Shown piece after piece: positions 6,931 to 15,907 of a stretch of 64,000 bases of DNA. Made by a program: the position numbers and the translations under genes. The notes beneath the pieces are model-generated. The model worked only from the letters and a program-made list of their open reading frames with translations. It was not told the origin of the DNA and ran no database searches. The DNA comes from Pseudomonadota bacterium. GTDB taxonomy: Bacteria > Desulfobacterota > Desulfobacteria > Desulfobacterales > RPRI01. Each line of letters starts with the position of its first letter. The first letter of the stretch is position 1. The stretch covers positions 1-64,000 of the forward strand of contig JAHITX010000040.1 of assembly GCA_018817425.1 (NCBI GenBank), in the 5' to 3' direction.

Positions 6931-8160
6931 ATGAATTCGATAAATTTAAAAAAAGATCAGGTAGATAAATCAACAAATCTGTTGGGTGCTGATACTGTTG
7001 AGATGCTCCTTAAGTCTCATGATGATGCTCTCTGGATACTGGAAAATATGGGTGTAGGCTGCAAACAGGCTGATATCCAGAATGCTTTCCGGCAATTTGA
7101 ATCTGAAGGATTAGCTTTTCAGCATGAAGACCGGATATATGTTACCAGGGAGTTGGTGGAAAAATGTCTGTCTACAACTCCCGGTGTTGATGAATTTTTT
7201 GTTCCTTTAAACAGTTTTTTCATAGGTGGCACGGCCCCATACATTTATGATGATGAAAAAGGAATAGGTGGTATTTTCCCTACGCCCGAACATGTGGCCA
7301 AAATCGCACAAATTGCTGAAGAGCATGATGTTGTAGCCGGTATGGGCAGGGCTATAAAACTGAAAAATGAAGTAGTACAGATGAACATTATGGATAAATA
7401 CTGCTCAAAACCTCTCTATTTTGCAGTGACGTGCGATGCCTCACTGGAACGCGCCAAACAATTATGGGAAGAGAGAAAGAACATCATGATTGTTTTTTGC
7501 CTCACCCGTCCGCCTCTTGAGGTTAATGAAAATTTTTCTGAAAACTTTGTGAAGGTAGTAAAGGCCGGTCTGCCGGTTTTTATATCAGCAATGCCCATGG
7601 GAGGCATCAGTACTTCTTATTCCTATAATGGGGCACTGGCTATGACTCATGCTGAAGTGCTTTTTGGCATCTGTGCCGCTCAATTACTCAATCCCGGTGT
7701 AACTTGTATACATGCAGGTTTTCCGACCATCGCTGATCCTCGGATAGATTATAATCCCAATTACGGTTTGGTCAGTCATAATCTGTTAAACATTTTAATG
7801 ACACATCTTAACCTGATGCTGGATTTGCCGACATTTCAAAGCGCCGGCACTACCCATGAAGAGCATTTGACTCAAAAGGCTTTTGATGACGCCCGCATGG
7901 GACAGGCAATGTGTAAAAAATACGGGGTGCATATGATAAGACATCCCTTTTCTTTTTTAAGATATCTGATTGATTTTTCCATAGCTAAACTTGAAAAAGG
8001 CATTGAAATTGCCCAAGAGGTAACAGCTGATGACGCACCGGAAGTCAGGATGCCTGTTTATGATGAAAGAGGCATGGAATCCATTAAGACTATCGGGCTT
8101 GGTATGTATATGGATGATCCTCTTACTACGGCAAATTTCGGAAAAATATTTGTAAATTAA
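6931..8160 (+). CDS. MttB-family (trimethylamine methyltransferase-like) protein, short form A
   Basis: This 409-residue protein is of the COG5598 MttB superfamily, which transfers methyl groups from quaternary or tertiary amines to a corrinoid protein. Conserved blocks are GGTAPYIYDD (99-108), SAMPMGG (219-225), MTHAEVLFGI (239-248), HAGFPTIA (261-268) and SAGTTHEE (304-311). There is no in-frame TAG, so it is a non-pyrrolysine member. It is well below the usual 470-500 residues, mostly through a shorter N-terminus. No corrinoid protein or corrinoid methyltransferase partner is encoded nearby. A paralogue lies at 12223-13401. The substrate is unknown. GGAGTGAG precedes the start, and two palindromes flank the presumed promoter. 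Confidence 0.8.
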   Translation: MNSINLKKDQVDKSTNLLGADTVEMLLKSHDDALWILENMGVGCKQADIQNAFRQFESEGLAFQHEDRIYVTRELVEKCLSTTPGVDEFFVPLNSFFIGGTAPYIYDDEKGIGGIFPTPEHVAKIAQIAEEHDVVAGMGRAIKLKNEVVQMNIMDKYCSKPLYFAVTCDASLERAKQLWEERKNIMIVFCLTRPPLEVNENFSENFVKVVKAGLPVFISAMPMGGISTSYSYNGALAMTHAEVLFGICAAQLLNPGVTCIHAGFPTIADPRIDYNPNYGLVSHNLLNILMTHLNLMLDLPTFQSAGTTHEEHLTQKAFDDARMGQAMCKKYGVHMIRHPFSFLRYLIDFSIAKLEKGIEIAQEVTADDAPEVRMPVYDERGMESIKTIGLGMYMDDPLTTANFGKIFVN

Positions 8161-8175
8161 TAAAGGAGAAAAACA

Positions 8176-9789
8176 ATGTGTGGCATAGCAGGATGTATAG
8201 GAACACGTGACGTAGATACAATTAATCGTATGTTGGACGCACTTCCTCACAGGGGGCCCAATGATCGCGGACTTCATGTAAACGGAAACATTGTCTTTGG
8301 GCATACCAGACTTTCAATAGTTGATGTGGCTCAGGGTCATCAACCTATCATTAGCAGAGACGGAAACTCAGGTATTGTTTGTAATGGTGAGATTTATAAT
8401 TTCAGAAAACTTAGAAGAAAAATTGACTCAAAGTACAGTTTTCAAACCCAGTCTGATACCGAGACCGTCTTGCATCTCTATCGCGAAAAAGGGCCCGATT
8501 GCCTTAAAGAGCTTGACGGAATGTTTGCCTTTGCCGCTTATAATGGTGATGATTTTATGCTGGCAAGAGATCCTATCGGGATTAAACCTCTTTATTACGG
8601 CATACAGAACGGAAAAATGTATTTTTCTTCGGAATTAGGGGCAATGAGTCATGCCGGTTTGGATGAGGTTCATGAATTTCCGGCCGGACATTATTATACT
8701 CCAAAAGAAGGGTTTGTACAGTTTTATCGGGTGCCTGAGATTGAAGATCATATTCTTGCGGATATTGAGGAGTCATGCGAAATTATAAGAAAGACTTTCA
8801 TTGATGCAGTAAAAAAACGTTTATTGGCAGATCCTGAAGTGCCGGTAGGCTCTTTTTGCAGTGGTGGTCTCGACAGCAGTCTGGTGGCAGCTATAGCTGC
8901 TGATGAAATACCCAACCTGCACACATTTGTCGTAGGCATGCAAGATGAGTATGGCAATTTTAGTGATGATGTAAAAGCTGCACGTATCGCAGCCAAACAT
9001 ATCGGTTCAAATCATCATGAATACATCTTCACTGAAGATGAGTACTATGAAGCGCTTCCTACCGTGATCAATAAACTGGAAAGTTATGATCCATCTCTTG
9101 TCCGTTGTGCTTTGCCCTGTTACTTTACCTGTAAATGTGCTGCGGACTATGTAACGGTAGTACTTACCGGAGAAGGGGCTGATGAGCTTTTTGCCGGATA
9201 TCATTATATGAAAAATTTTCCAATTGACAAACTAAACGAAGAAGGCAGACGCTGTATCGGTAACCTTCATAATATTAATCTTCAAAGAGCTGACCGTATG
9301 GGTATGCTCTTTAGTCTTGAACTCAGAGTCCCGTTTTTAGACACTGCTATGGTTGATCTTTCCATGAAGATACCTCCTGAATTGAAAATTCGTGAACATA
9401 ATGGGGCAAAAATAGAAAAATGGATTTTAAGAAAGGCTTTCGAGGATACTAACTATCTGCCCGATGAAATACTGTGGCGCTACAAGGTTCAGTACACACA
9501 GGGTGCAGGTTGTGAGAGTCTTGGCGAATCTTTAGCTGAGAAAATGATTACTGAAGATGAATATATACAAATTAAAGAAGAAAATCCAACTGCTGTTATT
9601 AATAGCAGGGAAGCCGCCTATTATTTTAAGATTTTTCGCGAGTTTCATCCCCAGGATTCAATTCTTGGATCTATAGGAATATGGACCGGGTTTGATTTTG
9701 CAGAAGAAAGAGAAAAGGTTACAGGAACAGTTGACGGTGATCGCAAACATGAACGGGAAGAAAACGATAAAGAGACCATGGTGGCCTAG
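8176..9789 (+). CDS. Asparagine synthetase-like glutamine-hydrolysing amidotransferase
   Basis: This 537-residue AsnB-type enzyme begins MCGIAGCIG, so Cys2 becomes the N-terminal nucleophile of a class II glutaminase. HRGPND and the NGEIYN block follow. The synthetase domain holds the pyrophosphate loop SGGLDSS near residue 230 and TGEGADELFAGYHY near 330. Such enzymes adenylate a carboxylate and transfer glutamine-derived ammonia to it. It starts 15 bp after the methyltransferase with AAAGGAG, so the two are probably co-transcribed. In this context it may amidate a small molecule rather than aspartate. The last 20 residues are charged and unlike the family. Confidence 0.85.
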   Translation: MCGIAGCIGTRDVDTINRMLDALPHRGPNDRGLHVNGNIVFGHTRLSIVDVAQGHQPIISRDGNSGIVCNGEIYNFRKLRRKIDSKYSFQTQSDTETVLHLYREKGPDCLKELDGMFAFAAYNGDDFMLARDPIGIKPLYYGIQNGKMYFSSELGAMSHAGLDEVHEFPAGHYYTPKEGFVQFYRVPEIEDHILADIEESCEIIRKTFIDAVKKRLLADPEVPVGSFCSGGLDSSLVAAIAADEIPNLHTFVVGMQDEYGNFSDDVKAARIAAKHIGSNHHEYIFTEDEYYEALPTVINKLESYDPSLVRCALPCYFTCKCAADYVTVVLTGEGADELFAGYHYMKNFPIDKLNEEGRRCIGNLHNINLQRADRMGMLFSLELRVPFLDTAMVDLSMKIPPELKIREHNGAKIEKWILRKAFEDTNYLPDEILWRYKVQYTQGAGCESLGESLAEKMITEDEYIQIKEENPTAVINSREAAYYFKIFREFHPQDSILGSIGIWTGFDFAEEREKVTGTVDGDRKHEREENDKETMVA

Positions 9790-9845
9790 CTTTTTTTAAA
9801 GATAGTCTTTTATTACGGCAAAGTAAAATCCCACGCAAGAGTTGT

Positions 9846-9880
9846 GCTTTAGCTATTAGCTCTGGCTGTAGCTAAAGCTA
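9846..9880 (+). terminator. Hairpin, possible weak terminator or processing site
   Basis: GCTTTAGCTA (9846-9855) and TAGCTAAAGC (9869-9878) form a perfect 10-bp stem with a 13-base loop, followed by TATTTT. It sits in the 216-bp gap between the amidotransferase and the flavoprotein and may reduce read-through. Confidence 0.5.
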
Positions 9881-10005
9881 TTTTGGCTTACGGACAGTTA
9901 TATTTAATCCCTCAATATTTACTTGTCTCTTATATGATTCTTTTTCTTTGCCGACTCAATTCGTAATTTTTTATATAGATAATAAACCTTAAGGAGGTAA
10001 ATTTT

Positions 10006-11337
10006 ATGGCGTTTCCTACGCATTCAAAATACGTTATTATAGGAGCGGGGATTCACGGGCTTAGCACTGCTTTTCATCTATCCGGTGAATTAAAGAAAAG
10101 GGGCTCAGGGTCAGGAAAAGATATAATTGTTCTTGATAAAACTGCTATCGGAGCCGGAGCATCCGGAATCGCCTGTGGAGTTATAAGGAATAATTATTTT
10201 CAGGCAGCTATGCAGGAAATTATGATGCACAGCGTAAATGTATGGGATGAAGATGTTGAAGGTTATGGTTATTGGCCTGTTGGATATATGCAGATTTCGC
10301 CGGAAAGTATGCATGAAGGTGTATCCCAAATATATGAGCGGCAGAAAAAGCTTTCTTATGATTCAGTATTTATCGAAGGCGAAAAAGATTGCCTTGAATA
10401 CATGAAAAAAAATGTATTTGATGACTGGCAGGCACAAGGCGTAACTTCGATCCTTCACGAAAAAAGAGGAGGATACGCTCACAATGCCCGTGCTTTATAC
10501 AGACTTGCGGACAAAGCTGAAGCATTAGGCGTAAGGATATTAACAGGAGTCAAAGTGGAAGGTTTTGACTACAAGGATTGTATTACAGCCGTTGAAACCG
10601 ACAAGGGTAAGATTTCATGTGATTATGTGATTGCCGGACCGGGCCCATGGGGCAATAAGCTCTGGGAAATGATAGGTATGCCGGACAAAATAAATATTAA
10701 AGGTACAGACGGAAAGATTCATACGGATGTGAAAATGTGGACTTATCTGTCACTTCAGGAAGGTACACTTGGCGTAGATCCGGAATACGGTTATGATAAG
10801 TGGGGTAAGATGCCCCCGGTTATGCATGTGGACAGCAATTCTCCTCTGTATTCCAGTGAAGACGGTTCGCTGATCACGGACAAAATGTGGGGCATCTATT
10901 ATAAACCCGATTGTAATTTCAATGGTATTCAGGGAGGCGCTATGCCGAACCTTGTAGAAAAAGATGAAATAAACGTTGATCCCTATGGAATCGATTCACC
11001 GGATTTCATCGTAGGCCCTGAATTTGCCCATATGTGGACTTCTGCTTTGGCACATTGCCAAAAACGATATGAAAATAAATATCAATTATACAAAAATGAA
11101 CCTTCAGGCGGATTAGGAATCTTTACTCCGGATAATTTCCCTGTATTTGATGTGTTTAAACAAAATTGCTATATGATATTAGATTCCAGTCACGGTTATA
11201 AGATGATAGGTATTGGCAAGCTGGTGGCCCAGGAAATTTTGGGAGAAAAACAGGAGTTGTTAAAACCCTTCCGCTTTGATCGGTATGAAAAGGGAGAACT
11301 TCTTCCGGTATCCAGCAGTCCTTTTCCGTGGAGCTGA
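10006..11337 (+). CDS. FAD-dependent oxidoreductase (DAO / sarcosine oxidase-like)
   Basis: This 443-residue flavoprotein of the D-amino-acid oxidase family has a dinucleotide-binding GAGIHGLSTA at residues 13-22 and GAGASGIACG in the segment that contacts FAD. Later come VIAGPGPWGNKLW and a C-terminal DSSHGYKMIGIGKLVAQEI. Family members oxidise secondary or tertiary amines, for example N-methyl groups of sarcosine or dimethylglycine. AAGGAGG gives a strong ribosome-binding site. It lies between two MttB-like genes, so oxidation of an N-methylated compound is the natural guess, but the substrate is not readable. The 216-bp upstream gap may hold its own promoter. Confidence 0.82.
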   Translation: MAFPTHSKYVIIGAGIHGLSTAFHLSGELKKRGSGSGKDIIVLDKTAIGAGASGIACGVIRNNYFQAAMQEIMMHSVNVWDEDVEGYGYWPVGYMQISPESMHEGVSQIYERQKKLSYDSVFIEGEKDCLEYMKKNVFDDWQAQGVTSILHEKRGGYAHNARALYRLADKAEALGVRILTGVKVEGFDYKDCITAVETDKGKISCDYVIAGPGPWGNKLWEMIGMPDKINIKGTDGKIHTDVKMWTYLSLQEGTLGVDPEYGYDKWGKMPPVMHVDSNSPLYSSEDGSLITDKMWGIYYKPDCNFNGIQGGAMPNLVEKDEINVDPYGIDSPDFIVGPEFAHMWTSALAHCQKRYENKYQLYKNEPSGGLGIFTPDNFPVFDVFKQNCYMILDSSHGYKMIGIGKLVAQEILGEKQELLKPFRFDRYEKGELLPVSSSPFPWS

Positions 11338-11349
11338 TAAATAAGTAGA

Positions 11350-12201
11350 ATGGATATCACAATACTTGGTTCCGGCGGATGCATGATAATCCCAAAGCCT
11401 TTATGTAAATGCCGGGTTTGTAGTGAAGCAAGAGAAAAAGGGGGGCCTTATAGAAGAACAGGCCCCTCTGTTTTTATACATGATGAGAACATCCTTATTG
11501 ATACGCCTGTTGAAATTGCTTATCAATTAAACCGTTCAGGCATAGAGCAGATTAATTATCTTCTTTTTACACATCTGGACCCGGATCATGTAGAAGGCTT
11601 CAGGGTTGTGGAACAGATAACTCTGGATTTTCGCACATGGCGGGCCTACGAAGGTAAATGCATTAAACTTGTTTTGCCGGAAGAATTGTTTGGCCGCCTC
11701 GGGAATATTCAGTCATGTTATGGTTCAATAATAGACTTTTACCGTTTAAGTGGTTTTGTGCATTGTATTTCCTATAGCAAAAGCATAAAATTGGGTGCTG
11801 TTCGGGTAACTGCCATTCCTGTTGACCGTGGGAATCAGACAGCTTTTGTATATGTAATTCAAAAAAACTCTAAAAAGATAATTTATGCTCCATGCGATAT
11901 AAAACCATTTCCGGAAAGCAGGAAGGAAATACAAGATGCCGATCTGCTTATAATTCAGCCAGGCATATTTGAAAACGGCCTTAAACATGACTTTAAATAT
12001 CCGGATGATCATATCTCAAGAACTACGCTTTATACTTTTGAAGAAACACTAAAACTGGCAAAACGAATAAATTCAAAAAAGGTTTTGCTCACTCATATTG
12101 AAGAATACTGGAACAGAAGCTATGATGATTACAAGGAATTGGAAAAGCAATTCGATAACATCAAGTTTGCATATGACGGGTTAAGAATCAATATACAATA
12201 A
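11350..12201 (+). CDS. PhnP-like metallo-beta-lactamase-fold hydrolase
   Basis: This is a 283-residue MBL-fold enzyme. An N-terminal cysteine cluster, CKCRVC near residue 20 and then RRTGPSVFI, resembles the structural zinc loop of PhnP-type cyclic phosphodiesterases. The metal motif reads THLDPDH, with aspartate where HxHxDH has its second histidine. Later metal ligands may be CD (YAPCDI), DDH (PDDHIS) and THIEEYW. The substituted motif makes the chemistry uncertain. It starts 12 bp after the flavoprotein and is probably in its operon. It may open a cyclic phosphate or an ester made by the cluster. Confidence 0.75.
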   Translation: MDITILGSGGCMIIPKPLCKCRVCSEAREKGGPYRRTGPSVFIHDENILIDTPVEIAYQLNRSGIEQINYLLFTHLDPDHVEGFRVVEQITLDFRTWRAYEGKCIKLVLPEELFGRLGNIQSCYGSIIDFYRLSGFVHCISYSKSIKLGAVRVTAIPVDRGNQTAFVYVIQKNSKKIIYAPCDIKPFPESRKEIQDADLLIIQPGIFENGLKHDFKYPDDHISRTTLYTFEETLKLAKRINSKKVLLTHIEEYWNRSYDDYKELEKQFDNIKFAYDGLRINIQ

Positions 12202-12222
12202 ACAGCAGGATATCATAATAAA

Positions 12223-13401
12223 ATGGAATTAATTCAGCAAGCATATCTGGAAAGAATACATAATGACGCTCTTCGTGTTTTGGAAGAAGTCGGCGTTAAA
12301 TGTGAATCTATTAAAATAAGGCAGCTATTTGAGGAAACCGGCCTTGCTGCCTATGATGAATCTTCCGGGACAATCCATATTCTCTCGCCTCTGGTAGAAC
12401 AGGCTTTAAATACTGCTCCTAAACGGGATCAGTACTGGATTCCGGAAAATTCTTTCGGTGTTGGAGGAACAGCCCCTTTTGTTTATGATGATAACAGTGG
12501 AGAGTTGATTGAACCAAAAATTGAACATCTGGTAAAGATAGCCCAGCTTGTTGATAAAGCTGATGTGGTTGATTTTATGGCAAGAGGTGTGCTTATCGTT
12601 AAGCAGGAAGTAAAAGTGATGGATACAATAATTGAGCATTGCCGCAAACCCATATATGTGGCTGCCTTAACCGATGAAGGTATAGCCCGTGCCAAAGAAA
12701 TCCATGATACAAGAGGATTGATCACAGTGCAGTTTTCCATTATAAACAGCCCATTAAATATTATTGAGAGTATGGTAGATCCTTTTCTTTCATGTGTTAA
12801 AAGCGGTATTCCGATTTATGTATCGACCATGCCTATGGCGGGCCTGTCCGGTCCTTATTCCATGTCGGGACTTTTGACACTTACTCATGCCGAGGCGCTG
12901 TTTGGAATTACATTAACCCAGCTGGCAAACCCAGGCCTGATGGTTGTCCATGCGGGTCTGCCATCCATAGCCAATATCCGAAAAAATTATGCGGTTGATC
13001 TGGGTCTTATATCACATAATGTAGCAAATCTGCTGATAGAAAAAGTAAACAAGATGCTTGATATTCCATCTATCCAGACTGCCTGCACTACCAATGAGGA
13101 TAAACCGGGCAAAAGGGCGGAAGAAGATGCCATCAACGGTTTTGCAATGATGAAAAAATACGGCTTTCATCAGATGCGACATTCCTTTGGATTTTTAAAG
13201 GAATTGATCTCATTTTCAATACCTAAGTTAGAAAGACATATTGATTTATGTCGCGAAACAACTGCAAAGCAGTCCCCTGATTATGAACTGGAACCTTATG
13301 ATGAAGAAGGTCTTAATACAATTATCAGAAACGGAATCAATGCCAATTATATGAGAGATGAAAATACCCTTACAAATACAGGAAGATGCTTTTTAAACTA
13401 A
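12223..13401 (+). CDS. MttB-family (trimethylamine methyltransferase-like) protein, short form B
   Basis: This 392-residue paralogue of 6931-8160 shares GGTAPFVYDD (81-90), STMPMAGLSGPYS, LTHAEALFGI, HAGLPSIAN, GLISHN and QTACTTNED. Roughly two in five positions look identical by hand alignment. It has no internal TAG and no pyrrolysine. Like its partner it is about 80-100 residues shorter than characterised MttB or MtgB proteins. As I recall, many full-length family members carry SDSK-like residues where both copies have TTNED or TTHEE. The pair could act as a heteromer or on successive methyl groups. It follows the MBL gene by 21 bp and precedes the amidase by a few bases. Confidence 0.8.
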   Translation: MELIQQAYLERIHNDALRVLEEVGVKCESIKIRQLFEETGLAAYDESSGTIHILSPLVEQALNTAPKRDQYWIPENSFGVGGTAPFVYDDNSGELIEPKIEHLVKIAQLVDKADVVDFMARGVLIVKQEVKVMDTIIEHCRKPIYVAALTDEGIARAKEIHDTRGLITVQFSIINSPLNIIESMVDPFLSCVKSGIPIYVSTMPMAGLSGPYSMSGLLTLTHAEALFGITLTQLANPGLMVVHAGLPSIANIRKNYAVDLGLISHNVANLLIEKVNKMLDIPSIQTACTTNEDKPGKRAEEDAINGFAMMKKYGFHQMRHSFGFLKELISFSIPKLERHIDLCRETTAKQSPDYELEPYDEEGLNTIIRNGINANYMRDENTLTNTGRCFLN

Positions 13402-13417
13402 AAAAGGGATGAAACAA

Positions 13418-14338
13418 ATGAATGTAACTGTTTATCAGACAAGTCCCGTACTTCTGGATCTAAAGTCTAACCTGAAAGACATTATCGGCAAAATTCATCA
13501 GGGCAAAGAACAAGGAGCCCAGCTTATGGTATTTCCGGAACTTGCGTTAACAGGATATTTTGTTGGTAAACGACATCATAAAGTAGCACTTAGGCTTGAT
13601 TCCAAAGAAATCACGAAATTAGCCTCTGCCACAAAAGGTACGGCTGCAGTCATTGGTTTTATTGAGGAATCGCCTTCTATGAATTTTTATAATTCAGCTC
13701 TGGTGGCTATAGACGGAGAAATAGCTTTTGCCGTAAGAAAGCTGAATCTTCCCAACTATGGCGTTTTTGAAGAAAGAAAATTTTTTTCATCCGGAAAGCA
13801 TATTCCGGTTTTTAAACTACATGATTTTACTATTGCTGTCTTTATATGCAATGACCTCTGGCATCCTTCCCTGCCATATCTTGGCGTGACACAAAAAGCC
13901 GATATTTTTATTACAATATTCAATTCTTCTCAGGGTTCAATGGGGACAGCTTTTAGCAATATTGAAACTTGGTCGATTATAAATAGATTTTATTCCCGCG
14001 TTTTCGGTATTTATAATATATGCGCAAACCGGGTCGGAGAAGAAGGTCTTATAGAAAAAAGAGATATTAATTACACTGATGAATTATTGGACGATAATCC
14101 TGAACCTTACAGATTCTGGGGTGGAAGCGAAATACTTAATCCTTTTGGACAGGTTATAGCTCAGGCTAAAATGTATGAACCGGATGAAATTTCTGCCGAG
14201 TTATCAAGAGATTTGCTTCGACAAAAAAGAATTCTCCTGCCTTATTTAAGAAACGATGATCCTTATTTTACTCACCGGGAGCTTGGCCGTATTTTATTTG
14301 GTAGTGAAAAAGGACCTCCATTTAAACCTAAAATATAA
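13418..14338 (+). CDS. Nitrilase-superfamily carbon-nitrogen hydrolase
   Basis: This is about 306 residues with the Glu-Lys-Cys triad of the nitrilase superfamily. The glutamate is in FPELALTGY, the lysine in RKLNLPNYG and the cysteine in FICNDLWHPS. Such enzymes hydrolyse amides or nitriles, or act as glutaminase partners. AGGGATG overlaps the first possible ATG (13409), so the ATG at 13418 is preferred. It is the last gene of the methyltransferase cluster. With the amidotransferase upstream, it suggests that an amide is formed and later removed. A weak AT-only hairpin follows the stop. Confidence 0.85.
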   Translation: MNVTVYQTSPVLLDLKSNLKDIIGKIHQGKEQGAQLMVFPELALTGYFVGKRHHKVALRLDSKEITKLASATKGTAAVIGFIEESPSMNFYNSALVAIDGEIAFAVRKLNLPNYGVFEERKFFSSGKHIPVFKLHDFTIAVFICNDLWHPSLPYLGVTQKADIFITIFNSSQGSMGTAFSNIETWSIINRFYSRVFGIYNICANRVGEEGLIEKRDINYTDELLDDNPEPYRFWGGSEILNPFGQVIAQAKMYEPDEISAELSRDLLRQKRILLPYLRNDDPYFTHRELGRILFGSEKGPPFKPKI

Positions 14339-14525
14339 TTTTCACATTATATTTGGTTAATATTGATCAAAAATTATTAAGAATCTCAAATATATCAGAT
14401 TTTAATCGGCACATAGTGCAAAATTGTAGTTGTTATGTTTGTGCTTAATGATATATTTGCAAAATCGTTTATCTTTATCCGTTACGTTTTATTTTATATC
14501 ATGAAGCTTTGGTCTTTAAGTGATT

Positions 14526-15890
14526 ATGGAAACAATAGACAGAAAAAAAATAATAGAAAACATTCTTCATTTTATCGAAGAAAACAATGTGCAATCGCTT
14601 CAAGAACTTGTTGAAAACACGCATCCTGCTGACTTAGCTGAAATTTTACAGGCATTGGATAATGATAAACGTGATTATCTTTTTAGCCTGATGAATGCTG
14701 AGACTGCTTCATATGTTGTAACCGAGCTTGATGAGGTAACACGTCTTGATATAGTCAGTGATCTGAAAACAGAAAGATTGTCGGAAATTGTCGATGAAAT
14801 GGATTCCGACGATGCCGCAGATATTGTAGCTGAACTTCCCGAAAAGGTTCAAGAACAAGTACTTGCCAATATTGAACCGCAAGATAGGGCTGAAGTCGAA
14901 AAACTGTTGGTACATGATGAAGACAGCGCCGGTGGTATCATGGCGCTCGAGTATATTGCCGTTTATGAAGATCAGATAGTTGATGATGCCATTAGCGAGA
15001 TCCGGACCCGTGCTGAAGAGGTTGATGAAATATTTTACATCTATGCTGTGGACAGAGCAAACCGCTTAGTCGGTGTAGTTCCTATGAAGAGTTTGTTTCT
15101 TAGGAATCCAAAGCGCGTTATCAAGGACATAATGCACACCGACGTCATTTCCGTAGGTGTTGATATGGATCAGCAGGAAGTTGCAAATGTAGTAAGAAAA
15201 TATAATTTATCTGCTATTCCTGTTATTGACAAGCATAAGAGGCTTATTGGCCGTATTACAGTTGATGATATTGTAGATGTACTTCATGAAGAAGCAGATG
15301 AAGATATCCACCATATGGCCGGTATTACATACCAGGAATTTTCGCAGGAAACATCAACTTTTCGTATTACAAAAAACAGATTGCCATGGCTCATTGTTGC
15401 TTTTGTCGGAGAATTAATGGCTGCTATGGTTCTTAGCCGTTTTGAGGTTTCACTTATGGAAATCGCCGCACTTACCTTTTTTATTCCCGTAATTATGGCA
15501 ATGGGCGGTAATGCCGGAATTCAATCAAGTACTACAGTAGTGCGTAGCATGGCTTTAGGTGAAAGCGGCACCAGCTTGCGATCTAACTTTTTTCGGGAAT
15601 TTCGTGTTGCATTATTAAATGGTTTATCTATCGGAACCTTACTGGTGCTTGTGATTCAGGTATGGCCTAATATAGAAAAGCCTCTATTTCTTGGAGCTAT
15701 TATAGGCATTTCCATGCTGTTTGTAATTGTAAATTCTACTTTATTTGGTGCAGTTATACCTTATGCACTGAACAAATTAAAAATCGATCCGGCCATTGCA
15801 ACCGGTCCTTTTATAACAACATCAAATGATGTTTTCGGACTTCTCATATATCTAAGTATGGCTACTTATTATCTGAAACATTTGCGTTAA
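14526..15890 (+). CDS. mgtE: Magnesium transporter MgtE
   Basis: This is about 454 residues. The acidic N-terminal superhelical domain has ENTHPADLAEILQALDND and repeated DDAADIVAELPE. Two CBS domains lie around residues 130-255 (IMHTDVISVG and the DIVDVLHEEADEDI linker), followed by five membrane helices with MAMGGNAGIQSSTTVVRSMA and a GPFITTSNDVFGLLIYL end. This matches MgtE, a Mg2+-gated inner-membrane Mg2+ channel in which the cytosolic domains sense Mg2+. The frame also opens with GTG at 14520, but ATG at 14526 is preferred. The 180-bp leader shows no M-box that I can recognise. Confidence 0.93.
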   Translation: METIDRKKIIENILHFIEENNVQSLQELVENTHPADLAEILQALDNDKRDYLFSLMNAETASYVVTELDEVTRLDIVSDLKTERLSEIVDEMDSDDAADIVAELPEKVQEQVLANIEPQDRAEVEKLLVHDEDSAGGIMALEYIAVYEDQIVDDAISEIRTRAEEVDEIFYIYAVDRANRLVGVVPMKSLFLRNPKRVIKDIMHTDVISVGVDMDQQEVANVVRKYNLSAIPVIDKHKRLIGRITVDDIVDVLHEEADEDIHHMAGITYQEFSQETSTFRITKNRLPWLIVAFVGELMAAMVLSRFEVSLMEIAALTFFIPVIMAMGGNAGIQSSTTVVRSMALGESGTSLRSNFFREFRVALLNGLSIGTLLVLVIQVWPNIEKPLFLGAIIGISMLFVIVNSTLFGAVIPYALNKLKIDPAIATGPFITTSNDVFGLLIYLSMATYYLKHLR

Positions 15891-15907
15891 TGCATTGATG
15901 TTTCAAT

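Noticed and set aside
6931-13401. Pyrrolysine codons in the MttB-like genes
   Set aside because: No in-frame TAG occurs inside either gene, and no pylS or pylT was seen in the window.
14339-14525. M-box (Mg2+) riboswitch upstream of mgtE
   Set aside because: The 180-bp leader is AT-rich and I could not match the conserved core; a covariance-model search would settle it.
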